In this document: positions 1 through 5,686 of the stretch, in pieces
Numbering within the stretch: the first letter of the stretch is position 1
How the letters are laid out: every line of letters starts with the position of its first letter
Assembly: GCA_002399435.1 (NCBI GenBank)
Contig: DHDO01000057.1
Span: 1 to 5,686 of the forward strand
Length of the DNA: 5,686 nucleotides
Origin: Firmicutes bacterium UBA4874
GTDB taxonomy: Bacteria > Bacillota > Clostridia > Caldicoprobacterales > DTU083
Direction: 5' to 3'
Translations under genes and position numbers: made by a program
The notes under the pieces: model-generated
Databases searched by the model: none
The model's input: only the letters and a program-made list of their open reading frames with translations
Told to the model about the DNA's origin: nothing

Positions 1-759
1 TCATTCATGAGTGCTTTCAATACCTGAGATGCCGCAGATGAACCCGGAAGCCATGCCGGCAATGGAATAACTGCAATGTGTATGCCCCACCATCAGCCGG
101 AACTTTATTTTTGACATATCATATCGGAAATGCTCCATGGTTTTCAGCATCAGTTTCGTCTGCTCGTAGCGGTTGACCATGTCATGATCCGAAACAAGGA
201 ACATGAGTTCGCTTTGCTCCGCCTGATTCTTATCCCGGTCCACAAAATACAGTGGTGCCGCCTCATCCACTCTTACCAGCCGGGTATCCAGTCCGCGCTC
301 CCGCAGTATATTGAAATGAACCGTCGGCTGACCCGCATCAAATATCCATCCTTTTATGTCGTCCGGGGAAATGCCGTATTGTCCAAGGTAATGGGGATTA
401 AAATAAACCATCATGGATAAATATGCGCCGGCTGAGGTGCCGCCCACATAGATTTCACGGAACAGATTTCGTCGCTTTCCGTAATCCAACGTATAACAAA
501 TCGCCTTTGCAGCATCTTCCACGAACTCAGGAAACCTTGCTTCCGGGTACATACGGTAATCCGCTGATACCAGGGCAATGCCTTTCGAAAGGAAAGGCGC
601 AATAAATTCCTGAGAAAGCTCCCGGTTCCCGCTCTCCAATCCGCCGCCATGAAAAAATATGAATACCGGACAGGACGCATCGGTATCCGGCAGATACATA
701 TCCAAAAGACAGGTATCCTGATGCTGCAGGTCATATGCAATGTGGAACAGTTTCTTCAT
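1..759 (-). CDS. Alpha/beta hydrolase, esterase-like
   Basis: The product is a 252-residue protein of the alpha/beta hydrolase fold, related to the Aes/lipase (HSL-like) and kynurenine formamidase-like esterases. The complete frame is present, and its TGA stop is the first three bases of the window. Visible parts: oxyanion-hole motif HGGG at 37-40 followed by ESGNRE, the SADYRMYPEARFPE strand-and-loop typical of this group at 65-78, nucleophile motif GTSAG with Ser109, a likely acid Asp191 or Asp193 in VSDHDMV, and the catalytic His at 226 or 228 in VGHTHCSY. There is no signal peptide or membrane segment, so it is probably cytoplasmic. The substrate cannot be read from the sequence; carboxylesterase, deacetylase or amidase activity are all possible. 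It follows sufU by 60 bp on the same strand and may be co-transcribed, but it is not a known SUF component. Confidence 0.88.
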   Translation of the reverse strand: MKKLFHIAYDLQHQDTCLLDMYLPDTDASCPVFIFFHGGGLESGNRELSQEFIAPFLSKGIALVSADYRMYPEARFPEFVEDAAKAICYTLDYGKRRNLFREIYVGGTSAGAYLSMMVYFNPHYLGQYGISPDDIKGWIFDAGQPTVHFNILRERGLDTRLVRVDEAAPLYFVDRDKNQAEQSELMFLVSDHDMVNRYEQTKLMLKTMEHFRYDMSKIKFRLMVGHTHCSYSIAGMASGFICGISGIESTHE

Positions 760-819
760 AACAGAACTCTCCCTTTTCTTTTCGAAGCAATCATTTCCGA
801 ATAAAAGTCAATGGATCTG
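760..819 (-). other. Gap between sufU and the hydrolase gene
   Basis: This 60-bp gap is AT-richer than its flanks and is the only real intergenic space in the window. I see no stable GC hairpin followed by a T run, so no clear terminator between sufU and the hydrolase. A TTGACT hexamer lies on the minus strand at 806-811, but no good -10 box stands 16-18 bases downstream. Read-through from the suf operon is therefore the simpler view. Confidence 0.5.
767..774 (-). promoter_or_regulatory. Ribosome binding site of the hydrolase gene
   Basis: AGGGAGAG on the minus strand, seven bases before the ATG at 759, is a fair Shine-Dalgarno match. It supports that ATG as the start of the downstream hydrolase. 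Confidence 0.65.
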
Positions 820-1269
820 TCAATGGCTCTCTTCCGCATCCTTCAGCTTATCCAGCGCTTCCTCCAGCGTATGCCAGGAAAGCACCGCGCATTTGACCCT
901 TGCAGGCATATTGGAAATATTCTTCAGTGCCACGGCGTCCTCCAGCTCTTCCAGTTCCTTTTCATCGGTTACGGTTTTCCGGATCATGCCAAGAAACAGT
1001 TCCGCCAGATGTTTCGCCTCGGCGGTTGATTTTCCTTCAATCAGGTCCGCCATAATGGAAGCAGACGCCTGGGAGATGGCACAGCCGCTCCCCAGAATCG
1101 CAGCATTTTCAATGTTGCCGTCCTTCACTTTCAGCTCCAGACTGATATCATCCCCACAGCTGGGATTGACTCCCCGCACTTTGACATCGGGATGCTCCAA
1201 AGGATGCCGGTGCTTTTGGGAACGGCTGTATTCCGTTACAACTTCCGTGTAAATATCACCTAACTCCAA
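820..1269 (-). CDS. sufU: SufU, zinc-dependent sulfur acceptor for SufS
   Basis: SufU accepts persulfide sulfur from SufS and passes it toward the SufBCD scaffold; in Bacillus subtilis it is a zinc sulfurtransferase rather than a cluster scaffold. The product is 149 residues, the usual size. The four zinc-site residues are visible: Cys38 and Asp40 in NPSCGDD, Cys63 in GSGCAIS, and Cys127 in ARVKCAV, matching B. subtilis C41, D43, C66 and C128. The long segment between Cys63 and Cys127, rich in Glu and Lys (KELEELEDA), is the insertion that separates SufU from IscU, and the RVKC form lacks the His found before the last IscU cysteine. The start is TTG at 1269. It gives the expected opening (MELGDIYTEVV, like the LxxLYxEVI of relatives), so it is very probably real. 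The 14-bp overlap with sufS suggests coupled, near-equal synthesis of donor and acceptor. Confidence 0.96.
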   Translation of the reverse strand: MELGDIYTEVVTEYSRSQKHRHPLEHPDVKVRGVNPSCGDDISLELKVKDGNIENAAILGSGCAISQASASIMADLIEGKSTAEAKHLAELFLGMIRKTVTDEKELEELEDAVALKNISNMPARVKCAVLSWHTLEEALDKLKDAEESH

Positions 1270-2485
1270 CGTTCAGCCACCTCCTGACATTTTTCAGGCT
1301 TTTCGCCAGACGGTCTATGTCCTCTTCCGTGTTATACAGATACAGACTGGCCCGGCAGGTAGCCGTTACACCCAGGCGGCACAGAAAGGGCTGGGCGCAA
1401 TGATGACCGGAGCGGACAGCAATTCCGTCTGCATTCAGTATCGTTGCAATATCATGAGGATGGGCGTCCTCCATCACAAAGGAAACCACCCCGATCCGCT
1501 CCTGTGGATCGTCCGGTCCCAGGATGCGAAGATGCGGCACGGAATGCAGCTGGTCCATCAGGTAGGAAGTCAGCTCTTTTTCCCCTGCCCGAACGTTTTC
1601 CATGCCGGCTTTGTCCAGATAATCCATGGCGGCCGAAAGACCCACAGCTCCTCCCACGTTTTGGGTGCCTCCTTCAAACTTCTCCGGCAGAGGAGCATAG
1701 GTGGAGGCCTGTTCCTCCACATATTCGATCATATCCCCGCCATATAAAAACGGAGGCATTTCGCGAAGCAGTTCTTCCTTCCCGTAAAGTACGCCGAATC
1801 CCATGGGCCCCAGCATTTTATGGGCGGAAAATGCAAAAAAGTCCGCATTCATGGAGGACACATTCACCGCCATGTGGGGAACACTCTGGGTTCCGTCCAC
1901 TACAACCACCGCTCCCACCTGATGCGCCCGTTCTATAATCCGTTCCACCGGGTTGATGACTCCGGTCACATTGGACGCCTGTGCCACAGCAACGATTTTG
2001 GTTCGTTCATTGATCTTTTCTTCGATTTCCTCCGGGATAATACGGGCCAGTTTGTCCGTATACAGATAGACCAGCTCGGCTTCCCGGGCCTTTGCCACGA
2101 TCTGCCACGGCACCAGATTGCTGTGGTGCTCGGAAACTGCCAGCACAATCCGGTCGCCGGGATGCAAAACGGACATTCCATAGCTTTGCGCCACCAGGTT
2201 CAGGGATTCGGTGGCGCTTTTGGTAAAGATGATTTCATCCGTCTTCTCCGCTCCGATAAAGGAACGGATTCTTTCCCGCGAAGATTCCATGACATTGGTA
2301 GCCTTCATGCTCAGGTCGTAAATCCCCCGGTGAGGATTGGCATTGGATTTCTGATAGTACTCCATCACCGCATCCAATACCGACTGAGGCTTTTGCGTCG
2401 TGGCAGCATTGTCGAGATAGGCCAGACGGCGGCCTTTTTCATCTTTCTCACACAGCAGCGGAAAATCATGCAGATATTTGTTCAA
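1256..2485 (-). CDS. sufS: SufS, type II cysteine desulfurase
   Basis: SufS is a pyridoxal-phosphate enzyme that converts L-cysteine to L-alanine and keeps the sulfur as a persulfide for delivery to SufU; it acts as a cytoplasmic dimer. The product is 409 residues, normal for the family. Visible parts: YLDNAATTQKP at 23-33 near the N terminus, EHHSN at 119-123 with the cofactor-stacking His121, Asp197 and Gln200 in VVVDGTQ, cofactor lysine Lys223 in SAHKMLGP, and catalytic Cys363 in RSGHHCAQP, preceded by substrate-binding Arg358. The SGHHC loop and overall pattern place it in the SufS/CsdA group rather than IscS/NifS. Translation starts at TTG, which overlaps the sufD TGA as TTGA and so indicates coupled translation. 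At the other end the gene overlaps sufU by 14 bp. No residue expected for activity is missing. Confidence 0.97.
   Translation of the reverse strand: MNKYLHDFPLLCEKDEKGRRLAYLDNAATTQKPQSVLDAVMEYYQKSNANPHRGIYDLSMKATNVMESSRERIRSFIGAEKTDEIIFTKSATESLNLVAQSYGMSVLHPGDRIVLAVSEHHSNLVPWQIVAKAREAELVYLYTDKLARIIPEEIEEKINERTKIVAVAQASNVTGVINPVERIIERAHQVGAVVVVDGTQSVPHMAVNVSSMNADFFAFSAHKMLGPMGFGVLYGKEELLREMPPFLYGGDMIEYVEEQASTYAPLPEKFEGGTQNVGGAVGLSAAMDYLDKAGMENVRAGEKELTSYLMDQLHSVPHLRILGPDDPQERIGVVSFVMEDAHPHDIATILNADGIAVRSGHHCAQPFLCRLGVTATCRASLYLYNTEEDIDRLAKSLKNVRRWLNVGVR
1280..1285 (-). promoter_or_regulatory. sufU ribosome binding site inside sufS
   Basis: AGGAGG, extended to AGGAGGTG, lies on the minus strand ten bases before the TTG at 1269, inside the last codons of sufS. 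An in-frame TGA sits two codons upstream of that TTG, so no longer start is possible, and the next in-frame ATG falls beyond the first cysteine ligand. The site supports the TTG start. Confidence 0.8.
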
Positions 2486-3738
2486 GCCATTTGGCCTCCT
2501 TTCTCAATGGCTTTTCGGACCCGTTCCCTGATCCGGTTCTGAATGGACTCCTCCGGGATCTTCTCCACAACGGAAGAAACAGCAGCTTCTGCCAGCAGTT
2601 TTTTTGCTTCCACCTCACTGAGCCCACGGCTCATCAGATAAAACAGGATTCTCTCATCCAGCCTGCCGGAAGACAGGGCATGATCCCCTTCCACGTTTTC
2701 CTCTCCGCAGAGCATGACCGGCGCCGACAGATTCCGCACATCGGGACTCAGCATCAGGACGTTCTCTTCCTCCCGTCCCCTTGAGCCGGCAGCTCCGCTG
2801 ATAAAGTCCAGCGTATCCCGGAATGTCTTTTTGCACTGCTCCAGCAGGACGCCTTTTGCGGTGATGCGGGACAAGGTCTTTTTGCCCCGGTGTTCCACGC
2901 GGCAGGACATATCCAGCGACCGCTGTCCGTCTCCCAGATAAACCGCATCCAGCTCTGCCTCGCTGCCCTCTCCCTTCAGAACGAGATTGCAGCTGGAAAA
3001 GGGATTTCTTGCCCCAATCTCCGCAAGGACGACATCCAGCCGCGCTCCTTCCTCCGCAATGCCGCCGATGAAGTCCGTATGGGCCGCCGTTTTCCCCAGC
3101 ACCTGCGCCTTCACCAGCTTCACATGGGCGTTCCGGTGGGCAAGAATCCGGGTCCGTCCATAATGACGGACCTTCTGCCCTTCTTCGGATGTATAGTTTA
3201 TCAGAACCGTCACCCGGGAGTCTTCCTCCGCTTCGATGAAGACATCGTCCACCAGATCCGGATTTTCTCCGGTCAAATGCAGATCCAGGACAATCGGATC
3301 CTGTTCCGTATATCCCCTTGGGATCCGCAGATAATGCCTCCGGTTCGCATACTGATCCAGAAACGTACCCGCTTCTCCGGGGAGGAAAAATCCCGCGGCA
3401 TCCTCCTCCATGGGAACCTGATCCAGGCTTTGTTCCTGAATAATCCGCCCCGATGCCGGAATCGCCGCATCCCCCGGAAAAGATCCCGGATCCGGCCCGG
3501 AAACTGCCATCCCGGCGTCATTCACATAGGAACGGCTCCAGGTACGTGTCTGCATCCGCTGCACCTTTTTTTCATGTTCCCCCAGGCCCTGAGGCTGCTC
3601 CATATCCGGACCCTGATGCCGCTCCAAATCCTGTTCCAACACACTCTGGTTCGGCCTCTTTCCGGTTTCCTGTCTTTTCGTATCCTGTTTCAACGCTCTT
3701 TGATCCCGCGTATTCTGTTTCAGCGTATCTTGCCGCAT
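2482..3738 (-). CDS. sufD: SufD, SufB-like Fe-S assembly subunit with N-terminal extension
   Basis: SufD pairs with SufB in the SufBC2D complex. It shares the beta-helix fold, binds one SufC, and is linked to iron entry into the assembly site. From the ATG at 3738 the product is 418 residues. The recognisable family start, TRTWSRSYVN, comes only at residues 64-73. The first ~62 residues are a Gln/Arg/Lys/Glu-rich, low-complexity extension with a pentapeptide-like repeat. After that come the N-terminal helical part, the beta-helix (about 140-320) and the C-terminal SufC-binding part with LFYLMSRGLSEVEAKKLL. His353, in EGDHALSSG, matches E. coli His360, a residue that functions with SufB; the neighbouring Gly of the usual HGA motif is Ala here. 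A start at an internal ATG (3555) would remove the extension, but its upstream sequence is a much weaker match. The TGA stop overlaps the sufS TTG start. Confidence 0.95.
   Translation of the reverse strand: MRQDTLKQNTRDQRALKQDTKRQETGKRPNQSVLEQDLERHQGPDMEQPQGLGEHEKKVQRMQTRTWSRSYVNDAGMAVSGPDPGSFPGDAAIPASGRIIQEQSLDQVPMEEDAAGFFLPGEAGTFLDQYANRRHYLRIPRGYTEQDPIVLDLHLTGENPDLVDDVFIEAEEDSRVTVLINYTSEEGQKVRHYGRTRILAHRNAHVKLVKAQVLGKTAAHTDFIGGIAEEGARLDVVLAEIGARNPFSSCNLVLKGEGSEAELDAVYLGDGQRSLDMSCRVEHRGKKTLSRITAKGVLLEQCKKTFRDTLDFISGAAGSRGREEENVLMLSPDVRNLSAPVMLCGEENVEGDHALSSGRLDERILFYLMSRGLSEVEAKKLLAEAAVSSVVEKIPEESIQNRIRERVRKAIEKGGQMA
2495..2502 (-). promoter_or_regulatory. sufS ribosome binding site inside sufD
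   Basis: The minus strand reads AAAGGAGG nine bases before the sufS TTG start at 2485, within the last codons of sufD. No ATG or GTG precedes the TTG in the sufS frame before an in-frame TGA at 2504-2506, and the next ATG is 40 codons in, beyond the conserved YLDNAATTQKP segment. The site therefore fixes TTG as the start. Confidence 0.85.
3661..3735 (-). repeat. Degenerate 15-bp tandem repeat within sufD 5' end
   Basis: SufD residues 2-26 divide into five units of five residues: RQDTL, KQNTR, DQRAL, KQDTK, RQETG. The DNA supports real duplication rather than only amino acid bias. Units 2 and 4 share AAACAG(A/G)ATACG, differing at one of twelve bases, and unit 1 ends in the same GATACG. A further related 15-mer, TTGGAACAGGATTTG, occurs at 3625-3639, resembling TTGAAACAGGATACG at 3679-3693. 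The units keep the reading frame, so length change would not break the gene. Function, if any, is unknown; the encoded segment is likely disordered or helical. Confidence 0.7.
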
Positions 3739-3743
3739 ATCAT

Positions 3744-3750
3744 CCCTCCT
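3744..3750 (-). promoter_or_regulatory. sufD ribosome binding site, deciding the start
   Basis: The minus strand reads AGGAGGG here, five bases before the ATG at 3738, and it shares two bases with the sufB TAG stop. This near-perfect Shine-Dalgarno site selects the ATG at 3738 over the TTG at 3774, which opens the same frame 12 codons earlier inside sufB. The arrangement suggests that ribosomes finishing sufB re-initiate on sufD. Confidence 0.85.
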
Positions 3751-5254
3751 AACCAATGGTTCCATCCAGTTCAATATTGATCAGCCGGTTCATCTCCACC
3801 GCATACTCCAGGGGGAGCTCCCGTGAAATCGGTTCCACAAATCCCCGGACGATCATGGCTCTGGCCTCCTGCTCTGTCAGGCCCCTGGTCATCAGGTAGA
3901 ACACACTCTCATCGCTGATGCGCCCGACTTTCGCCTCATGCCCGACATCCGACGCATCCGTGCGGATATTCAGTGACGGGATGGTATCCGACCGCGATGC
4001 GCTGTCCATCATCAGGGATTCACAGACAGCAGAGGACTTCGACCCCACCGCTTGCGGCAGGATATCCACAGTACTGCGGTAAACCGCAATTCCTCCGTCC
4101 TTGGAAATGGAGCGGGAATGAATTGTGGAATACGTATTGGGCGCCGCATGCACCACTTTGGTACCGGTATCCAGGTTCTGCCCTTTCCCGGAAAAGGAAA
4201 TGCCGGTAAAGGTGGATCTTGCTTCCTCTCCTTTCAGGATGCTGGAGGGATACAGCATGGTAACGTGGGAGCCAAAGGTCCCGGATATCCACTCTATGGT
4301 GCCGTTCTTTTCCACAACAGCCCGTTTGGTATTGAGGTTCATCATATTCTTCGACCAGTTCTCAATGGTGGAATACCGCAGGGTGGCCCCTTCCCGTACG
4401 TACAGCTCCACACAGCCGGCATGCAGGTTCAGCATATTGTATCCCGGAGCGGAGCAGCCTTCAATAAAGTGAGCACTGGCGCCTTTATCCACGACGATCA
4501 GCGTATGCTCAAACTGCCCGGCGCCGGCGGCATTCAGCCGGAAATAGGACTGAAGCGGGAATTCCAGATGCACCCCTTCGGGCACATAAACAAAGGAACC
4601 TCCCGACCATACTGCCCCGTGGAGTGCCACAAATTTATGTTCTTCCGGCGGCACCAGCTTCATAAAAAGCTTTCGGACCATATCTTCATGCTCCCGCACC
4701 GCCGTCTCCATATCGGTGTAAATCACACCCTGTTTCGACAGCTCGTCCCGGATATTATGGTAAACCACTTCGGAATCATACTGTGCTCCCACGCCAGCCA
4801 GGGATTTCTGCTCCGCCTGGGGAATCCCCAGACGCTCAAAGGTATCCTTGATGTACCCGGGAACCTGATTCCAATCGCTTTTCATATTCGTATTTGGCTT
4901 GACATAGGCGACGATGTCATCCATATGAAGCTCGTCCAAAGACGGTCCCCAGTCCGGCATCGGCAGCCGGTTATAAATCTCCAGCGAACGAAGGCGGTGC
5001 TGCAGCATCCAGTCCGGCTCGTTTTTCATTTTTGATATTTCCGTTACGATCTCAGATGTCAGTCCCTTTTCCGTTTTGAAGCTGCTTTGATCCTTATCCC
5101 GAAAATCAAAACGTTCCCTGTCGGCTTCCTCCAGCATTGCCTTTTGTCTCTCCAGCTTCTCCGCTTCCCTTGCTTTTCGGTCCTTCGCCATTTGGTCCGT
5201 ATGATTTCCTGTATTTTTTAGATTGCCCGTTTTTTCCATTCTATTCCCTTCCAT
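3749..5254 (-). CDS. sufB: SufB, Fe-S cluster scaffold subunit
   Basis: SufB is the scaffold subunit of the cytoplasmic SufBC2D complex, on which sulfide and iron are joined into a cluster. The product is 501 residues from the ATG at 5254, or 496 from a second ATG at 5239. The second has GGAAGGG six bases upstream; the first has only GGTGA/GAG-like matches, so the start is open. The beta-helix core carries the functional residues known from E. coli SufB at matching spacing: Arg239 and Asn241 (R226/N228), Cys267 in EGCSAP (C254), Trp300 (W287), Cys411 (C405) and Glu440 in GHEA (E434, exactly 29 residues after the cysteine in both). The E. coli Gln285 position is Glu298 here. The C-terminal helical part (FYLMTRGLTEQEA, then ELPLEYAVEMNRL) is the SufC-binding end. 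Residues before about 48 form a charged helical extension, longer than I expect for SufB. The TAG stop overlaps the sufD ribosome binding site. Confidence 0.97.
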   Translation of the reverse strand: MEGNRMEKTGNLKNTGNHTDQMAKDRKAREAEKLERQKAMLEEADRERFDFRDKDQSSFKTEKGLTSEIVTEISKMKNEPDWMLQHRLRSLEIYNRLPMPDWGPSLDELHMDDIVAYVKPNTNMKSDWNQVPGYIKDTFERLGIPQAEQKSLAGVGAQYDSEVVYHNIRDELSKQGVIYTDMETAVREHEDMVRKLFMKLVPPEEHKFVALHGAVWSGGSFVYVPEGVHLEFPLQSYFRLNAAGAGQFEHTLIVVDKGASAHFIEGCSAPGYNMLNLHAGCVELYVREGATLRYSTIENWSKNMMNLNTKRAVVEKNGTIEWISGTFGSHVTMLYPSSILKGEEARSTFTGISFSGKGQNLDTGTKVVHAAPNTYSTIHSRSISKDGGIAVYRSTVDILPQAVGSKSSAVCESLMMDSASRSDTIPSLNIRTDASDVGHEAKVGRISDESVFYLMTRGLTEQEARAMIVRGFVEPISRELPLEYAVEMNRLINIELDGTIG

Positions 5255-5260
5255 CTCTGC

Positions 5261-5686
5261 TCACCCGAGAACCGAAGCATAGCCTTCCCGATTTATTTTA
5301 TCGATCACAGAGGCATCCGTCGTTCGGACCATACGCCCATTTGCTATGATGTGGACATAATCCACGGGAAGATCCTCCAGAATCCTGGTAATATGAGTAA
5401 TAATAAGGATAGCGTTGTCCTTGCCTTTATAACGGTGAATGCTCCCGGAAATCGTCCTTACCGCATCAATATCCAATCCGGAATCGGTTTCATCCAGAAT
5501 GGCCAGCTTCGGGTTCAGGACGGCCATCTGAAGAACTTCATTCTTCTTCTTCTCCCCGCCGGAAAACCCTACATTAAGATAACGGGTTGCATAGGATGGA
5601 TCAATCCCCAGTTCCTCCATCCTGGAACGAAGCTCTTTCCGAAAGGATAACAGCTTGACTTCCTCTCCGGTACAGGCTGCCTTTGC
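5261..5686 (-). CDS. sufC: SufC, Fe-S assembly ATPase (3' part only)
   Basis: This is the C-terminal 141 residues of the ABC-type ATPase of the SufBC2D complex, a cytoplasmic, non-transporting ABC protein that drives Fe-S cluster assembly on SufB/SufD. The reading frame is open to the window edge, so the first methionine in view (at 5620) is internal and not the start. Visible parts, in residues of the fragment: ABC signature FSGGEKKKNE at 41-50, Walker B LAILDETD at 61-68, D-loop SGLD at 69-72, and H-loop ITH with its histidine at 98. The family is about 250 residues long, so roughly 110 residues, including Walker A, lie outside the window. The phrase 'LNVGFSGGEKK' and the ending 'DYVHII.NGR.V' are typical of SufC and separate it from transporter ATPases. 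The stop (TGA) lies 6 bp before the first sufB ATG, consistent with one operon. Confidence 0.97.
   Translation of the reverse strand, partial: AKAACTGEEVKLLSFRKELRSRMEELGIDPSYATRYLNVGFSGGEKKKNEVLQMAVLNPKLAILDETDSGLDIDAVRTISGSIHRYKGKDNAILIITHITRILEDLPVDYVHIIANGRMVRTTDASVIDKINREGYASVLG

Noticed and set aside
806..811. A TTGACT hexamer on the minus strand as a -35 box for the hydrolase gene.
   Set aside because: The sequence 16-18 bases downstream (around GCTTCG) does not resemble TATAAT; the nearest AT-rich hexamer is at the wrong distance.
740..1252. A 170-codon open frame on the plus strand, rich in serine and phenylalanine, opposite sufU.
   Set aside because: The serine runs are the complement of Glu/Leu/Lys codons in SufU; there is no signal of an independent protein.
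1820..2542. A 240-codon open frame on the plus strand, opposite sufS.
   Set aside because: It is antisense to a complete SufS with all catalytic residues, and its translation is His/Arg/Gly-rich without domain signals.
3739..3774. The longer SufD frame starting at TTG 3774, inside sufB.
   Set aside because: The ATG at 3738 has AGGAGGG five bases upstream, while the TTG has no comparable site; the extra 12 residues have no family support.
2890..3780. A 296-codon open frame on the plus strand, opposite sufD.
   Set aside because: It is the antisense shadow of sufD, with no recognisable domain and no convincing ribosome binding site; it also spans the sufD repeat, which explains its Phe/Leu/Gln-rich runs.
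4052..5035. A 327-codon open frame on the plus strand, opposite sufB.
   Set aside because: It lies wholly antisense to an intact, motif-rich SufB, shows no family motif, and has the His/Pro/Arg-rich look of an antisense frame over a GC-rich gene.
1..5686. Mobile elements, CRISPR arrays, tRNA or rRNA genes, riboswitches or defence genes.
   Set aside because: The window is nearly fully coding with conserved suf genes and one hydrolase. No terminal inverted repeats, spaced direct repeats or RNA gene signatures were seen; the upstream region of sufC, where regulation would sit, is outside the window.

Overview
The window reads almost entirely on the minus strand and holds the 3' end of a SUF iron-sulfur cluster assembly operon followed by one downstream esterase-like gene. 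In transcription order (right to left): sufC (only its 3' part, running off the right edge), sufB, sufD, sufS, sufU, then an alpha/beta hydrolase whose stop codon is the first three bases of the window. Coding density is nearly complete. The only gap longer than about 20 bases is the roughly 60 bp between sufU and the hydrolase.

The organism is most likely a Gram-positive anaerobe of the Clostridia, possibly near Lachnospiraceae. The reasons are the sufC-B-D-S-U order with SufU rather than SufE as sulfur acceptor, strong AGGAGG-type ribosome binding sites, several TTG start codons, moderate GC content, and the residue style of the Suf proteins. This is inference from gene content, not from a marker gene.

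The five Suf proteins form a known pathway. SufS takes sulfur from cysteine as a persulfide on Cys363, and the zinc protein SufU accepts it. The SufB-SufC-SufD complex, powered by the SufC ATPase, builds the Fe-S cluster. The catalytic residues I could place by known spacing are present: SufS Lys223 and Cys363; SufU Cys38, Asp40, Cys63 and Cys127; SufB Cys411 and Glu440; SufD His353; and the SufC signature, Walker B and H-loop. sufD/sufS and sufS/sufU overlap, and both downstream genes start with TTG behind an AGGAGG site inside the upstream gene, which suggests translational coupling. The hydrolase has the HGGG and GxSxG motifs. It may share the transcript, since I see no terminator in the gap, but its link to Fe-S metabolism is unknown.

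I see no undescribed system here. The points most worth a second look are charged N-terminal extensions on both SufD (including a degenerate 15-bp/5-residue repeat) and SufB, and the run of TTG-started, overlapping genes.
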